A DNA stretch of 64,000 nt from Stratiformator vulcanicus (lineage in GTDB: Bacteria; Planctomycetota; Planctomycetia; Planctomycetales; Planctomycetaceae): the NCBI RefSeq assembly GCF_007744515.1, contig NZ_CP036268.1:2643712-2707711 (forward strand), written 5' to 3'. Below the pieces are notes generated by a model. It did no database searches, was not told where the DNA came from, and saw nothing but the letters and a program-made list of their open reading frames with translations. Positions 16,879 through 25,857 of this stretch are shown here, in pieces (the stretch's first letter is position 1; each line of letters opens with the position of its first letter). Both the position numbers and the translations under genes were made by a program.

Positions 16879-17781
16879 TTGGCGACGGTCGACTCACCCG
16901 ACGTAGAGCCAAAACCGCAACCCGTTCTGCGGGTGACGCGATACGATGTGACGCTGGCACTGGTGGTTGCGTTTATCATCTCGCTGGTCGTCGTCGTTCT
17001 TTGGCTGTCCGGGGTGTGGGCCGCGGTTCATGTTTGGCAGAAGGACGAGGCCGTCCCTTTGGAGATGATCACGCTTTCCGGAGGATCGGAAGACGGCACG
17101 CCAGACGAGACCTTCGACTTGGAAAGTCCCTACGAGGAGATACCGGACCCGACCCTCGCCGAGCTTCGCTCCGATGAGACGGAGATTGAACCGCTGCTTG
17201 AGGCCGTCGTCGAACTGTCTGACGTGGCGACGCAACAAGCCGAGCAGCAACTGGCGCTCGACGCGCGGAGCGCGGGCAATCCCGGCAGCGCCGACGGAAC
17301 CGGCAACAAGGCCTTGGGCGTCGGGGACGGCGACAGCGGCGTGCCGCGGGAGCAGCGTTGGTTTATTCGGTTTGCCGATGGTGCGACTTCGGAGGAATAC
17401 GCCCGTCAATTGGACTTCTTCGGGATCGAGATCGGTGCGCTGGTGCCGGGCGGGCGATTAGCGTATCTCAGTAGTCTCACGTCACCTTCTCCTACCGTGC
17501 GAATGGTCAATTCCGGGGCGGGAGAGAATCGACTCTACATGACGTGGCAGGGAGGGGGACGCAAAAGTGCCGATCTCAAACTACTGCGGAAAGCGAACGT
17601 CGATGTCGGATCGGGAACGATCTTCCACTTCTATCCGCCTCGGACCGAGGCGCTGCTTGCGCAACTGGAAAAATCTTATCGAGGTGCCTCACCGAAAGAC
17701 GTCCGTCGGACCTACTTTGTCGTCCAACGCAAAGGCTCCGACTTCGAATTCGCGGTCACCAGACAAACGTATTTTCGCTGA
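16879..17781 (+). CDS. Single-pass inner-membrane protein of the ExbB/ExbD cluster (TonB-like position)
   Basis: A protein of about 300 residues with a short cytoplasmic head, one membrane helix (VTLALVVAFIISLVVVVLWLSGVW) and a long periplasmic part. The segment after the helix is acidic and proline-poor, unlike the PE/PK-rich linker of TonB. The last 140 residues, from REQRWFIRFADGATSEEY, form a compact alpha/beta-looking domain that I do not recognise. The topology and the position directly before exbB suggest a TonB-like or accessory energy-transducing role, as inference only. A TTG at 16879 has AAGG 7 bases upstream; a TTG at 16831 would add 16 residues. Confidence 0.65.
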   Translation: MATVDSPDVEPKPQPVLRVTRYDVTLALVVAFIISLVVVVLWLSGVWAAVHVWQKDEAVPLEMITLSGGSEDGTPDETFDLESPYEEIPDPTLAELRSDETEIEPLLEAVVELSDVATQQAEQQLALDARSAGNPGSADGTGNKALGVGDGDSGVPREQRWFIRFADGATSEEYARQLDFFGIEIGALVPGGRLAYLSSLTSPSPTVRMVNSGAGENRLYMTWQGGGRKSADLKLLRKANVDVGSGTIFHFYPPRTEALLAQLEKSYRGASPKDVRRTYFVVQRKGSDFEFAVTRQTYFR

Positions 17782-17876
17782 CAGAATTGCACCGGAAAAT
17801 TTTCGCGGGAAGACTTTCACTGTACAGGAAGCGTCGTTCAACAAACCTGACGAGGCATGAGCCTCCAGACCGAAAA

Positions 17877-18542
17877 ATGAATCAACAAATATTCGACATT
17901 GCCGCGACCGTCATCTACACAGCGATGGCCGCGGTTGCCGTTTACGGCGTGTTCGTGGTCGTGCTGCTGATCCGACGGATCGGCCAGAAACAATTCCGCA
18001 ATGCCGCTCAGGGAGACGCGTTTCTCGAAGAGATCACCGAGCATCTGCGACGGCGCGAATATGAGGCCGTCGTCGAGAAATGCGACCGCCCGCCGTACTG
18101 GAGCAAGGCGGTTCCCCAGTTGATGATGATGGCAACAACGAATCGGGGCACGCCACTTCCTAAGCTCAAGCGCAATCTCGCTGAAAAATTCGAGCGAGAC
18201 GTGCTGGCCGATCTCGAGTATCGCACGAGTTGGATTACGACCATCGTCAAGACGGCCCCGATGCTCGGGCTGTTGGGAACCGTCGTGGGGATGATCGCGG
18301 CGTTCGGTAAAATCGCGTCGATGCAGCAGCAGGGGGCGACGAATCCGGCCGACCTTGCCCAAGACATCAGCTTCGCCCTGGCCACGACGGCCGTGGGACT
18401 GTCGATCGCGATTCCGCTAGTGCTGGCGGGGAACGTGTTGCAGGTCAAAATCGGCAAGCTGCAAGACTCGGTGCAGGACTATCTGGGTCGGTTTCTTGAT
18501 GAGTTTGCCGAGTCGATCGGAACCGGGGGAGGTCCGTCATGA
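17877..18542 (+). CDS. exbB: MotA/TolQ/ExbB-family proton channel protein
   Basis: A 221-residue ExbB/TolQ family protein. It has an N-terminal membrane helix (about 10-33), a cytoplasmic domain with LAEKFERDVLADLEYR, and two more helices in the conserved PMLGLLGTVVGMIAAF (about 122-140) and ALATTAVGLSIAIPLVLAG (about 165-185) blocks. It would form a proton-driven pump with ExbD. The stop overlaps the exbD start by 4 bases, so the pair is coupled. The ORF is open far upstream, but the ATG at 17877 follows the previous gene by 95 bases and gives the expected length. Confidence 0.92.
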   Translation: MNQQIFDIAATVIYTAMAAVAVYGVFVVVLLIRRIGQKQFRNAAQGDAFLEEITEHLRRREYEAVVEKCDRPPYWSKAVPQLMMMATTNRGTPLPKLKRNLAEKFERDVLADLEYRTSWITTIVKTAPMLGLLGTVVGMIAAFGKIASMQQQGATNPADLAQDISFALATTAVGLSIAIPLVLAGNVLQVKIGKLQDSVQDYLGRFLDEFAESIGTGGGPS

Positions 18543-19048
18543 TCGGTTCCCCACCCGTCGCCCCGGTCGACGCGGGGCCGAACGAAGCGGACGACGAAGC
18601 CTATGTGCCCAAACGTCGCAAGCTGGGCGAGGCCGATCTCGACATCACGCCGATGATTGACGTCACGTTTTTGCTGCTGATCTTCTTTATGGTCACCTCG
18701 ACCATGCAGGAGACCGATTCGACCGACATTCCCCCGGCACGTTTTGGTGTCGGAACGGAAACGGGCGAGTCGATCATGATTACGCTGAGACGTCCGATAT
18801 CGGAGGGAGACGAGCCGACCGTCGTTTTTCCCGGTGGGGATGAGCGAGCTTTGTCGGAGGCCGTCGAAGCCGAGACGCTCAAAAACCTCGTCGAAGCGGG
18901 CTTGAATGAAATACCGCGGACCGAGCGGGTCATCGTCAACGCGGATCGAGATCTGCCGTTCGGCGACGTCAGACGACTGACCTCCGGTTTGTCCGACTTT
19001 GAAGAAATTCGCCTGTTCTTCGGGGTTCAGGATCCCGCGTCCCGTTAG
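18539..19048 (+). CDS. exbD: Biopolymer transport protein ExbD/TolR family
   Basis: A 169-residue ExbD/TolR protein. The cytoplasmic head is followed by LDITPMIDVTFLLLIFFMVTSTM, in which the membrane aspartate (D of MIDVTF) is the proton-carrying residue of the family. A periplasmic domain follows with VIVNADRDLPFGDVRRL, typical of the ExbD plug domain. It overlaps exbB by 4 bases. A second ExbD-like gene with a zinc ribbon follows 25 bases later, so this system has two distinct ExbD subunits. Confidence 0.92.
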   Translation: MIGSPPVAPVDAGPNEADDEAYVPKRRKLGEADLDITPMIDVTFLLLIFFMVTSTMQETDSTDIPPARFGVGTETGESIMITLRRPISEGDEPTVVFPGGDERALSEAVEAETLKNLVEAGLNEIPRTERVIVNADRDLPFGDVRRLTSGLSDFEEIRLFFGVQDPASR

Positions 19049-19073
19049 ATCGTCCTTGGGTTCCAGAAGTAAT

Positions 19074-19679
19074 ATGTCCTTCAAATTTCGTTGCGGCTCT
19101 TGTGATGCCGTGCTTCGGATCGGACCTCGCTACGCCGGGCAACGGGTCCGCTGCGGCGAGTGCGATGCGATTTTGAAGGTGCCGACGGAGGCGAGCGGGC
19201 AAGCGAAAAAGCCCGCGTCCAGCTTCAGCGTTCACGATGCGCTCGAAGGCGGTTTTGCACTCCGCCCCCGCGCGAAGAAAGAGGACGATTTCGATCTGAC
19301 GCCGATGGTCGACGTGACCTTCTTGCTGCTGATCTTCTTCATGATTACGGCCTCGTTTAGCGTGCAAAAAACGCTTGAGGTCCCGCCGCCCGATCCTGAG
19401 GACAAGGGAGCGTCCCAGGCGATTCCGCTCGAAGATTTGCAGGACGACTCGGTCATTGTGAGGATCGAAGCGGGCGATCGCGTGTTCGTCGACGATGAGC
19501 CGATCAATTCGATCGATGATCTGTCCGTACGGCTTTCCGAATTAATGCGGGAAGACCGGAAGACAGAAATGGTGATTCAAGCCACAGATCAAGCCCGGCA
19601 TGAAGCGGTCGTGATCGCTTACGACGCCGGCAACGAAGTCGGAATGCAGCGAATCCGCATTGCAAATCCCGACAGTTGA
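19074..19679 (+). CDS. ExbD/TolR-family protein with N-terminal zinc ribbon
   Basis: A 201-residue protein fusing a cytoplasmic zinc ribbon to ExbD. Cysteines C7-x2-C10 and C27-x2-C30 (FRCGSCDAVLRIG and RCGECDAIL) form a rubredoxin-like knuckle of the kind seen in many planctomycete and delta-proteobacterial proteins. FDLTPMVDVTFLLLIFFMITASF gives the ExbD helix with its proton-carrying aspartate. The periplasmic half ends near residue 195. The true start is the ATG at 19074; a frame open from 18999 is only shadow. The ribbon sits on the cytoplasmic side, so it could bind metal or a partner protein. Confidence 0.85.
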   Translation: MSFKFRCGSCDAVLRIGPRYAGQRVRCGECDAILKVPTEASGQAKKPASSFSVHDALEGGFALRPRAKKEDDFDLTPMVDVTFLLLIFFMITASFSVQKTLEVPPPDPEDKGASQAIPLEDLQDDSVIVRIEAGDRVFVDDEPINSIDDLSVRLSELMREDRKTEMVIQATDQARHEAVVIAYDAGNEVGMQRIRIANPDS

Positions 19680-19751
19680 ATTTCGACGAAGAAGAGACAA
19701 AACGACCCCGTGACGACAGCCTGTTCCCGTATCTCGTGACCGACGATCCTG

Positions 19752-22700
19752 ATGGCAGAGATTGAAATTATTCGCGATGGCCAATCACAGGACATCTTGC
19801 CGATTTCTCGTCGGCAACCGCTCGCCGTCGGTCGAAAAGACATCAGCGATATTTGCTTGGAAGGTTCTGACGTTCCGCCGATGCATAGCCGCATTCGCTG
19901 GTCGGGAAAAGGTTACGAAGTCACGGCTGCCACGTCCGAAGGAATCGAAGTCAACGGAACGGTCGTCCGCAAAAAACTGCTCGACAATGGCGACGTGATT
20001 CGCGTCGGATCGTTCGATCTCAAATTCACGCGCGGCATTCGTAAAGCAACCGCGCGACGCCTCAAAGGGAAGATGAAGCCGGCGCCGAAAGTCGAAGAGC
20101 CGGAAGTGCAGATCGACAAGAGCGGCTTTCCAGTCGCAGAGGTCGTGATCGCCGGCAAGTTCACTGGCCCAAATGGATCCGCGACCCAAAAGTCGACGCC
20201 CGACATTGGAGAAGAAGGTGAGAGCGGTTTCGCCGACGATTTTGAAGAGGATTGGATCGACGACGAATCGGATGCCGCGCCGAAGACGGAGGGAGCGCCC
20301 GTCGACGCAGAGTCGTCATCCACTAAGCCGATTTCCAAGCGGGCCCGTCGCCCCGGAGAAGAAGACGTTTTAAGGTCGCCCGTCGTGCTGGGCAGCGTGG
20401 GGACGGTACTCGCCCTATTCTTGGCCGCGGCTGCGATCTGGTTCGTGATCGGTCGAGAGTCTTCAACGGCGTTGCTCGATCAGGCGCAAGCCGATCTCGA
20501 TGTCGGTCGGTACTCTCAGGCGATCCGCGGCTTCGAACAATTCTTACTTGAGTACGCAACCGACTCTCGGGCGTCGGAGGTTCGGCTGCGACTGGGGTTG
20601 GCGCGAGTGCAAAGCGTCGTTGAATCGACCGCCCCCGACTATCCGAAAGCGCTCGAACTGCTGGAGCGATTTCATCGAGACAACCGAGATCGCCCCGGCT
20701 TCGACGATGTCCGGCCCGAGGTCGCGCGGCTTTCGCTCGCGATTGCCGAGGGAGCAGCCGCCGGCGCCATTCGTGACGGTGATCGCGAGCTGTTGGAGAC
20801 CGCGCAGGTCGCCGCCGCCACGCACGACCGATTTGTTGACGCTGAAGCCCGCGATTCGGCCGTGCGGAAGCGCCTTACTTCTGAGATCACCGAAGCCGAG
20901 TGGTCGGCCCGTCGACGCGAGTTCTTTGAGTCGCAAACGGCGTCCATTCGAAATCAGATCGAGGAGGCAAAATTTGTCGAGGCCTATCAGGCTCTGAGCG
21001 AACTGCTTGCTCGCTATCCGGAATTGGCGACACGGCCGGAGATCGAAGCGATCCGAGCGGAGGCGAAGGCGGCAGAGGCGATGTTGGTTGAAATCAAATC
21101 GGACGATCCCGTCACATCAATCGGCACCGATGAAATCCAACTTCCGTCGACGGTGCTATCGTCTCGCCTGCGTGGCCAAACGAACGAAGTCTCGGACGGC
21201 CGCACGATTCCGGTTATCGGCTCGCAGGCAGTCTTCGGCATCGATGCATTGACTGGCGCGGTCACGTGGCGCACCGGATTGGCGCGCCGACCGCCTTTTG
21301 CACCAGTGGAGTTCTTTCGGCCGGAGCCTTCGGTATTAGTCTTCGCGCCGGTCGCCGGCGATTTGATGCTCCTCGATGCAGGGACCGGCAAGTCGGTCTG
21401 GCGTACGCCACTGAATGGTCAACCGGTCGGGGAGCCGCTGCTATTGCCGCGGCGTGTCGTGCTGTTAATGGACTCCCAAGAGCTCGTCATCGTTGATCTG
21501 CGGACAGGTGATCTGGAGACGCGCCTTTCGTTTCCGCAACCGGTTGTGGGCGGTGCCGCACTGATGCCGAGCGGGCAGGAGGTCTTCGTGCTGGGCGAGA
21601 GCGAGACCGGTTATGTCGTCACGCTCGATCCCCCGGCTTGCGAAGAAGTCGTCGCGGTCGGTCACGCTCCAGCTTCGATCGAGTACGCACCGTTGACGAT
21701 GGGCTCATTACTTTTGCTCTGCATGAATGACCGCGTGAAGCAGTCTCAGTTGGTCGTCTTGCGAGTCCTCGATGGGAAGATCGACGAGAAACCGGCTGCG
21801 ACGCTTCGCTTGGAAGGGCGAATCAATGGTCGCCCCCTTTTGCGTGGCAACAAGCTGTTCGTCCCTACCGACGGCGAGCGGCTCAGCGCATTCATCGTTT
21901 CCGATAACATCGAACAACCGGTACTCACCGCCGGGCCGAGTGTTCAACTCCCCGACCCACAGCCCGGACCAGTCGAGCTGGTCGCCGGATCGGGCGGACG
22001 TGTCTGGATGGCCGGCTCCTCTCTGCGTCAACTCACATGGACGGCAGACCGATGGGAGATCGACCCGAGTTCAATCGCTTCGGGCCGCCATACTCAATCG
22101 CCGCAGACGCTGGGTGAAGACCTATTCGCCACTCGCCAGGTGCCGGCGAGTTCGGCGATCTTTGTGACAAGAGCTGACCGAACGACGATGCAGCCTTTAT
22201 GGCGGACCGTCATCTCGTCACCCGTGTTAGCGACCTCAGTGTCCGACCGCCTGTTGACGGTCGTCACGACTGCCGGTGAAATCTTTCGAATGCGGGTCGA
22301 CGAAATCGGCACGAGCGCGGCGATCGATCGGTCGCAACCACTGCCGGAGTTCGACGAATTCGGCCGTCCTCTCATTGTCTCTCATGACGCCGGCGGCAAC
22401 TCCGTGATCCTGCAGCGTGGCGAGTCGTCTCGAATTTGGATCATCGACAGTTCGGGCCGAGTCCGTTCGATGCTCCAAGCCGATGTGTCTATCGACGTTC
22501 CGCCAGTCGTGACGCGCAATTCGGTTGTCGTTGCCAAGCCCGGTACGCTGACTATCGCGCGGCTGAACGACCGGGTCATTCCCGATCGAGTCGATTTTCA
22601 ACTACCGGTCATCGATGGCGAAACTGCCGATTGGGCGCGACTGATGTCTGCACCGGGAGGGCAGGTTGTGGCCATCGACACCGCGGGTGTCATTCGCGTA

Positions 22701-23264
22701 TTTGAGTCACCGGCGCAGTCCGGCGGTTCGCTGGTCGAAATTGCGACCGCACAATTCACATCGCCGATTTTGGCCGGCTTCAACGGTGACGGAAGCAACC
22801 TGCTGGTGGCCGACGGACGAACGGTTCTGTCACTCGCGTTCCCTGAACTCCGGTCGCGAAAACAGGCTCAGTGTACCGCGGAGGTTTTGGGAACTCCGAT
22901 GTCGATCGGTTCGCTGGTCGTTGCGGAACTTGCCGACGGATCGGTCCAGGCAGTCAAACAAAATGCGATCGAGACGGGGCCTTTGTGGCGAGTCGAAATT
23001 GGCGACGCCGGGCTCGCCGGTCATCCGTTTTTCACCGAAGATGTCATCGGTCTCGCCGGTCGCGACGGTGGGGTCACGTTCGTCAACGCCGACGACGGTC
23101 GACTACAGCGACGCCTTGATTTGGGACAACCGCTTGACGGTGATCCCATTCGCTTCGACACGATGACAGTTCTGACCACGATGGACGGCACGCTGCTTAA
23201 ACTGAGCGACGAGTCGACTGGCACGGCCGGCGAGCAAAGCCCCTCGGGAGATGAGGTGGATTAA
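19752..23264 (+). CDS. FHA domain-transmembrane-beta-propeller protein
   Basis: A 1170-residue transmembrane protein. Residues 1-95 form a cytoplasmic FHA domain with the phosphothreonine-binding pattern VGRKDISDI, HSRIRW and VNGTVVRK. An acidic linker follows (about 110-200), then one helix at about 209-234. The periplasmic part has a TPR-like helical region (about 240-440, with LDVGRYSQAIRGFEQFL) and then a long beta-propeller of PQQ/WD40-like blades (about 480-1160; DALTGAVTWRTGL, DAGTGKSVWRTPL). FHA domains read Ser/Thr phosphorylation, so kinase input to the ExbB/ExbD system is inferred. It overlaps the next gene by one base (TAATG). Confidence 0.82.
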   Translation: MAEIEIIRDGQSQDILPISRRQPLAVGRKDISDICLEGSDVPPMHSRIRWSGKGYEVTAATSEGIEVNGTVVRKKLLDNGDVIRVGSFDLKFTRGIRKATARRLKGKMKPAPKVEEPEVQIDKSGFPVAEVVIAGKFTGPNGSATQKSTPDIGEEGESGFADDFEEDWIDDESDAAPKTEGAPVDAESSSTKPISKRARRPGEEDVLRSPVVLGSVGTVLALFLAAAAIWFVIGRESSTALLDQAQADLDVGRYSQAIRGFEQFLLEYATDSRASEVRLRLGLARVQSVVESTAPDYPKALELLERFHRDNRDRPGFDDVRPEVARLSLAIAEGAAAGAIRDGDRELLETAQVAAATHDRFVDAEARDSAVRKRLTSEITEAEWSARRREFFESQTASIRNQIEEAKFVEAYQALSELLARYPELATRPEIEAIRAEAKAAEAMLVEIKSDDPVTSIGTDEIQLPSTVLSSRLRGQTNEVSDGRTIPVIGSQAVFGIDALTGAVTWRTGLARRPPFAPVEFFRPEPSVLVFAPVAGDLMLLDAGTGKSVWRTPLNGQPVGEPLLLPRRVVLLMDSQELVIVDLRTGDLETRLSFPQPVVGGAALMPSGQEVFVLGESETGYVVTLDPPACEEVVAVGHAPASIEYAPLTMGSLLLLCMNDRVKQSQLVVLRVLDGKIDEKPAATLRLEGRINGRPLLRGNKLFVPTDGERLSAFIVSDNIEQPVLTAGPSVQLPDPQPGPVELVAGSGGRVWMAGSSLRQLTWTADRWEIDPSSIASGRHTQSPQTLGEDLFATRQVPASSAIFVTRADRTTMQPLWRTVISSPVLATSVSDRLLTVVTTAGEIFRMRVDEIGTSAAIDRSQPLPEFDEFGRPLIVSHDAGGNSVILQRGESSRIWIIDSSGRVRSMLQADVSIDVPPVVTRNSVVVAKPGTLTIARLNDRVIPDRVDFQLPVIDGETADWARLMSAPGGQVVAIDTAGVIRVFESPAQSGGSLVEIATAQFTSPILAGFNGDGSNLLVADGRTVLSLAFPELRSRKQAQCTAEVLGTPMSIGSLVVAELADGSVQAVKQNAIETGPLWRVEIGDAGLAGHPFFTEDVIGLAGRDGGVTFVNADDGRLQRRLDLGQPLDGDPIRFDTMTVLTTMDGTLLKLSDESTGTAGEQSPSGDEVD

Positions 23265-25735
23265 TGCGCGTTCAGACATCGCTTTCAGCGCTTGCAAATT
23301 CTTGCGTCGACCGGCTTTTCCGCGATCGATTTAAGCAGTCGCTGCAGCTCGGTTTCTTTTCGTTAGCACTGCTAACTCTTTCAATTTGCTTCCCAAGCTA
23401 TGCCCGATCGCAAGAGGACGCTGACTCCGAAGCGCAGCAATCAGAGTTACCCAAGTTTGACGAGTTGGAGCTACCGCCAACCGAGAAGTTGTTGAGCAAC
23501 GAACGTCGCGATTGGATCGTTTTAAAGTCCGGACGGGTTCTGGTCGCCGAACCGGTTTATCCGCGCCCGAACACGCTCGAAGAATTGAAGGTTGCCGCCG
23601 ATAAGGTGCGAGCAAATCCGCGATTGCGGGTCACCGATGCCGGACGTGAGGAAATTCGGAATAACTCCAACATCGCCGTGATACTGCCCGGCTCGGGAGA
23701 GGTTGCCGAATATCTGCTCCCGGTTGCCCGAGTCGAGCAGGTGCTTCACCACGAAGACCTTATGCTCAGGCGGGCCCAAGCATTGCTTGCCGAGCCAACG
23801 CGGGAGTCGATTCGCGAAGCATTCGAGCTGCTATTCGTACTTGGACGACGAACTCCCGATTGGCCGGGACTGACTGCACTTGAAGAGCAGGTCCTCATTG
23901 CCGAAGCCCGCGTGATGTTGGAAGACGGCCGGCCATCCGAAGCATTGATTCGAGCCGAAGACCTTTACGCCCGGAATCCCAATGCAATGGGATTGGAGAA
24001 ATTGGCCGATGAGATCGCCACGAAGATTCTCGACAGCGCCATAGCGGCAAATGAATATCGGCGGGCCCGTTACTATCTGGCTCGGCTGTCAAGCACCTGG
24101 GAAGTTCTTCCCGCCGTGAGGCGTATCAGCGCAAACTTAATTCAAAAATCGGAAGGCTATCGTGATGCGGCGATCGCGGCGGACGACGCAGGTGATCACG
24201 CGAAAGCCGCCGCCCAAATTGAACTGGCGGCATTAAGTTGGCCACGGCTCGACGAAGTCGCCGAAATGCATCGCCGTTTGACGACGCGATTTCAACGGCT
24301 GCGCGTCGCAGTACCTCGGCTATCGGCTGGTTCGAATCGGCGGTTCGTACTCGATAACGCAGATATTCGCGTCCATCGATTGACCCAGGTCCCCGTCTTC
24401 GAGGTCATTCGACTCGAGGGGCAACCGATTTTTCGATCAAAATTGCTCGACAACTGGCTGCCAACCGATTTGGGCCGAAAGGCCGTCTTCAAATTTCGTT
24501 CGACGACTGCAGCTTGGTCCGCACATGAGCCCATGACGGCCGGAGAAGCGTGGCAGGCTGTGGCGAAACTGGTCGCCCCTTCGGCACGGGCTGAGGACAC
24601 GCGATTCGCGGCTGCGGTATCGCTCGTTCGCACTCAAGGAAAACGAGAACTGGAACTGGGATTTACCCGCATCCCGCTTTCGACGGAGGCACTAATGTCT
24701 CCACGAAGAGGAACTCGATCAGGCGGACAGCTTTCAAAATCTGCATTCCGTGAGTTCGAGCGATCGAGGCAATCGGCACGGTACGGGCGAGTTCGGATTG
24801 AACCCGATAATGCCAGAACTTTTCATGTTGCTGAAGTGACCGAGGCCGCCTTCCCGAGCTTCGCTGACGCAGCTCAGGCATTTGATCGGGACGAGGTTGA
24901 CGCCATCTCAAACGTCCCGCCGTGGGCTTTGGCTCGTTATCAAGATGACGAGTCTTGCACGGTGTCGAAGTCCGATGTTCCTGATGTCCACTTTCTGCAG
25001 TTCAATCCCCGATCGCCGCGCTTAAAAAGCCCGGAGCTTCGCCGTGCGTTAATTTATGCGCTTGATCGTCCGCGAATGGGTCGTGAAATTCTCGGACGCG
25101 GTCGCGACTCTAATTCGATTCGAACCGCTGTTGCCCCATACTCTCGATCCAGCATCGCCGCTGACATTCGCATCGAACCGCGTCCCTACGATCGACTCCT
25201 CGCGTTATCTTTGTCGTTGTCCGTAAAGTCATCGAGACCTGACGATAAGGTCCGATTAGTCCTCGTTCGTCCGGATGTCGCGCCGATTGTTGAAATCGTC
25301 GAGCAAGTCGCCGAGGCGTGGAATTTCTTAGGAGTCGATCTTGAGATCGTCGACGACACGACGTTGCTCGAAATTGACAGCGCGGAATGGGACATCGTTT
25401 ATCGCTGCCTGCCGATCGTCGACCCCGTTAGTGAACTTTCATCGCTGCTATCGCTCGACCCGCAGGTTCGGCTGAAATCGCTCATGCCGTTATCTGATCG
25501 TCTACGGCAGGCGTTGCTGAGACTGGAAAGGGCCTCCGATCCAGATTCGGCACTTCAAGTTGCTAAAGAAGTGCATCAATTAATGTATCACGAAGTCCCG
25601 CTCATTCCGTTGTTCGAGACAGACCACTATTGGATTTACTCGAGACGGCTACGCAACAGACCGGAACGTTCTGTCGACTTCTACCAAGACTTAGATCGCT
25701 GGGAACTCCGGCCTACATACCCGCAAATTTTCTAA
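23264..25735 (+). CDS. Exported protein with C-terminal family 5 solute-binding fold
   Basis: An exported protein of 823 residues. A signal or anchor segment lies near residues 28-48 (LGFFSLALLTLSICFPSYA). Residues 60-330 are helical, with TPR-like features (ALLAEPTRESIREAFELL, ARVMLEDGRPSEALIRAEDL). From about residue 360 the protein follows the family 5 solute-binding pattern of oligopeptide-binding proteins: LLDNWLPTDLGRKAVFKFR, EPMTAGEAW, VHFLQFNPRSP, RRALIYALDRPRM, and a C-terminal EVPLIPLFETDHYW. No ABC permease or ATPase is encoded here, so it is probably a binding or scaffold module of the ExbB/ExbD machine. It is translationally coupled to the FHA gene. Confidence 0.72.
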   Translation: MRVQTSLSALANSCVDRLFRDRFKQSLQLGFFSLALLTLSICFPSYARSQEDADSEAQQSELPKFDELELPPTEKLLSNERRDWIVLKSGRVLVAEPVYPRPNTLEELKVAADKVRANPRLRVTDAGREEIRNNSNIAVILPGSGEVAEYLLPVARVEQVLHHEDLMLRRAQALLAEPTRESIREAFELLFVLGRRTPDWPGLTALEEQVLIAEARVMLEDGRPSEALIRAEDLYARNPNAMGLEKLADEIATKILDSAIAANEYRRARYYLARLSSTWEVLPAVRRISANLIQKSEGYRDAAIAADDAGDHAKAAAQIELAALSWPRLDEVAEMHRRLTTRFQRLRVAVPRLSAGSNRRFVLDNADIRVHRLTQVPVFEVIRLEGQPIFRSKLLDNWLPTDLGRKAVFKFRSTTAAWSAHEPMTAGEAWQAVAKLVAPSARAEDTRFAAAVSLVRTQGKRELELGFTRIPLSTEALMSPRRGTRSGGQLSKSAFREFERSRQSARYGRVRIEPDNARTFHVAEVTEAAFPSFADAAQAFDRDEVDAISNVPPWALARYQDDESCTVSKSDVPDVHFLQFNPRSPRLKSPELRRALIYALDRPRMGREILGRGRDSNSIRTAVAPYSRSSIAADIRIEPRPYDRLLALSLSLSVKSSRPDDKVRLVLVRPDVAPIVEIVEQVAEAWNFLGVDLEIVDDTTLLEIDSAEWDIVYRCLPIVDPVSELSSLLSLDPQVRLKSLMPLSDRLRQALLRLERASDPDSALQVAKEVHQLMYHEVPLIPLFETDHYWIYSRRLRNRPERSVDFYQDLDRWELRPTYPQIF

Positions 25736-25857
25736 CCGTTGAGACAGTTCGTCCTGAACGATTCTGCTATGAGCGTACTGCCTCCTGAATTATCTATTTT
25801 CCATGCGGAACGTGTTCTACGGAACCGTTTTCCGAACCTTAATCGCACAGGCAAGAA

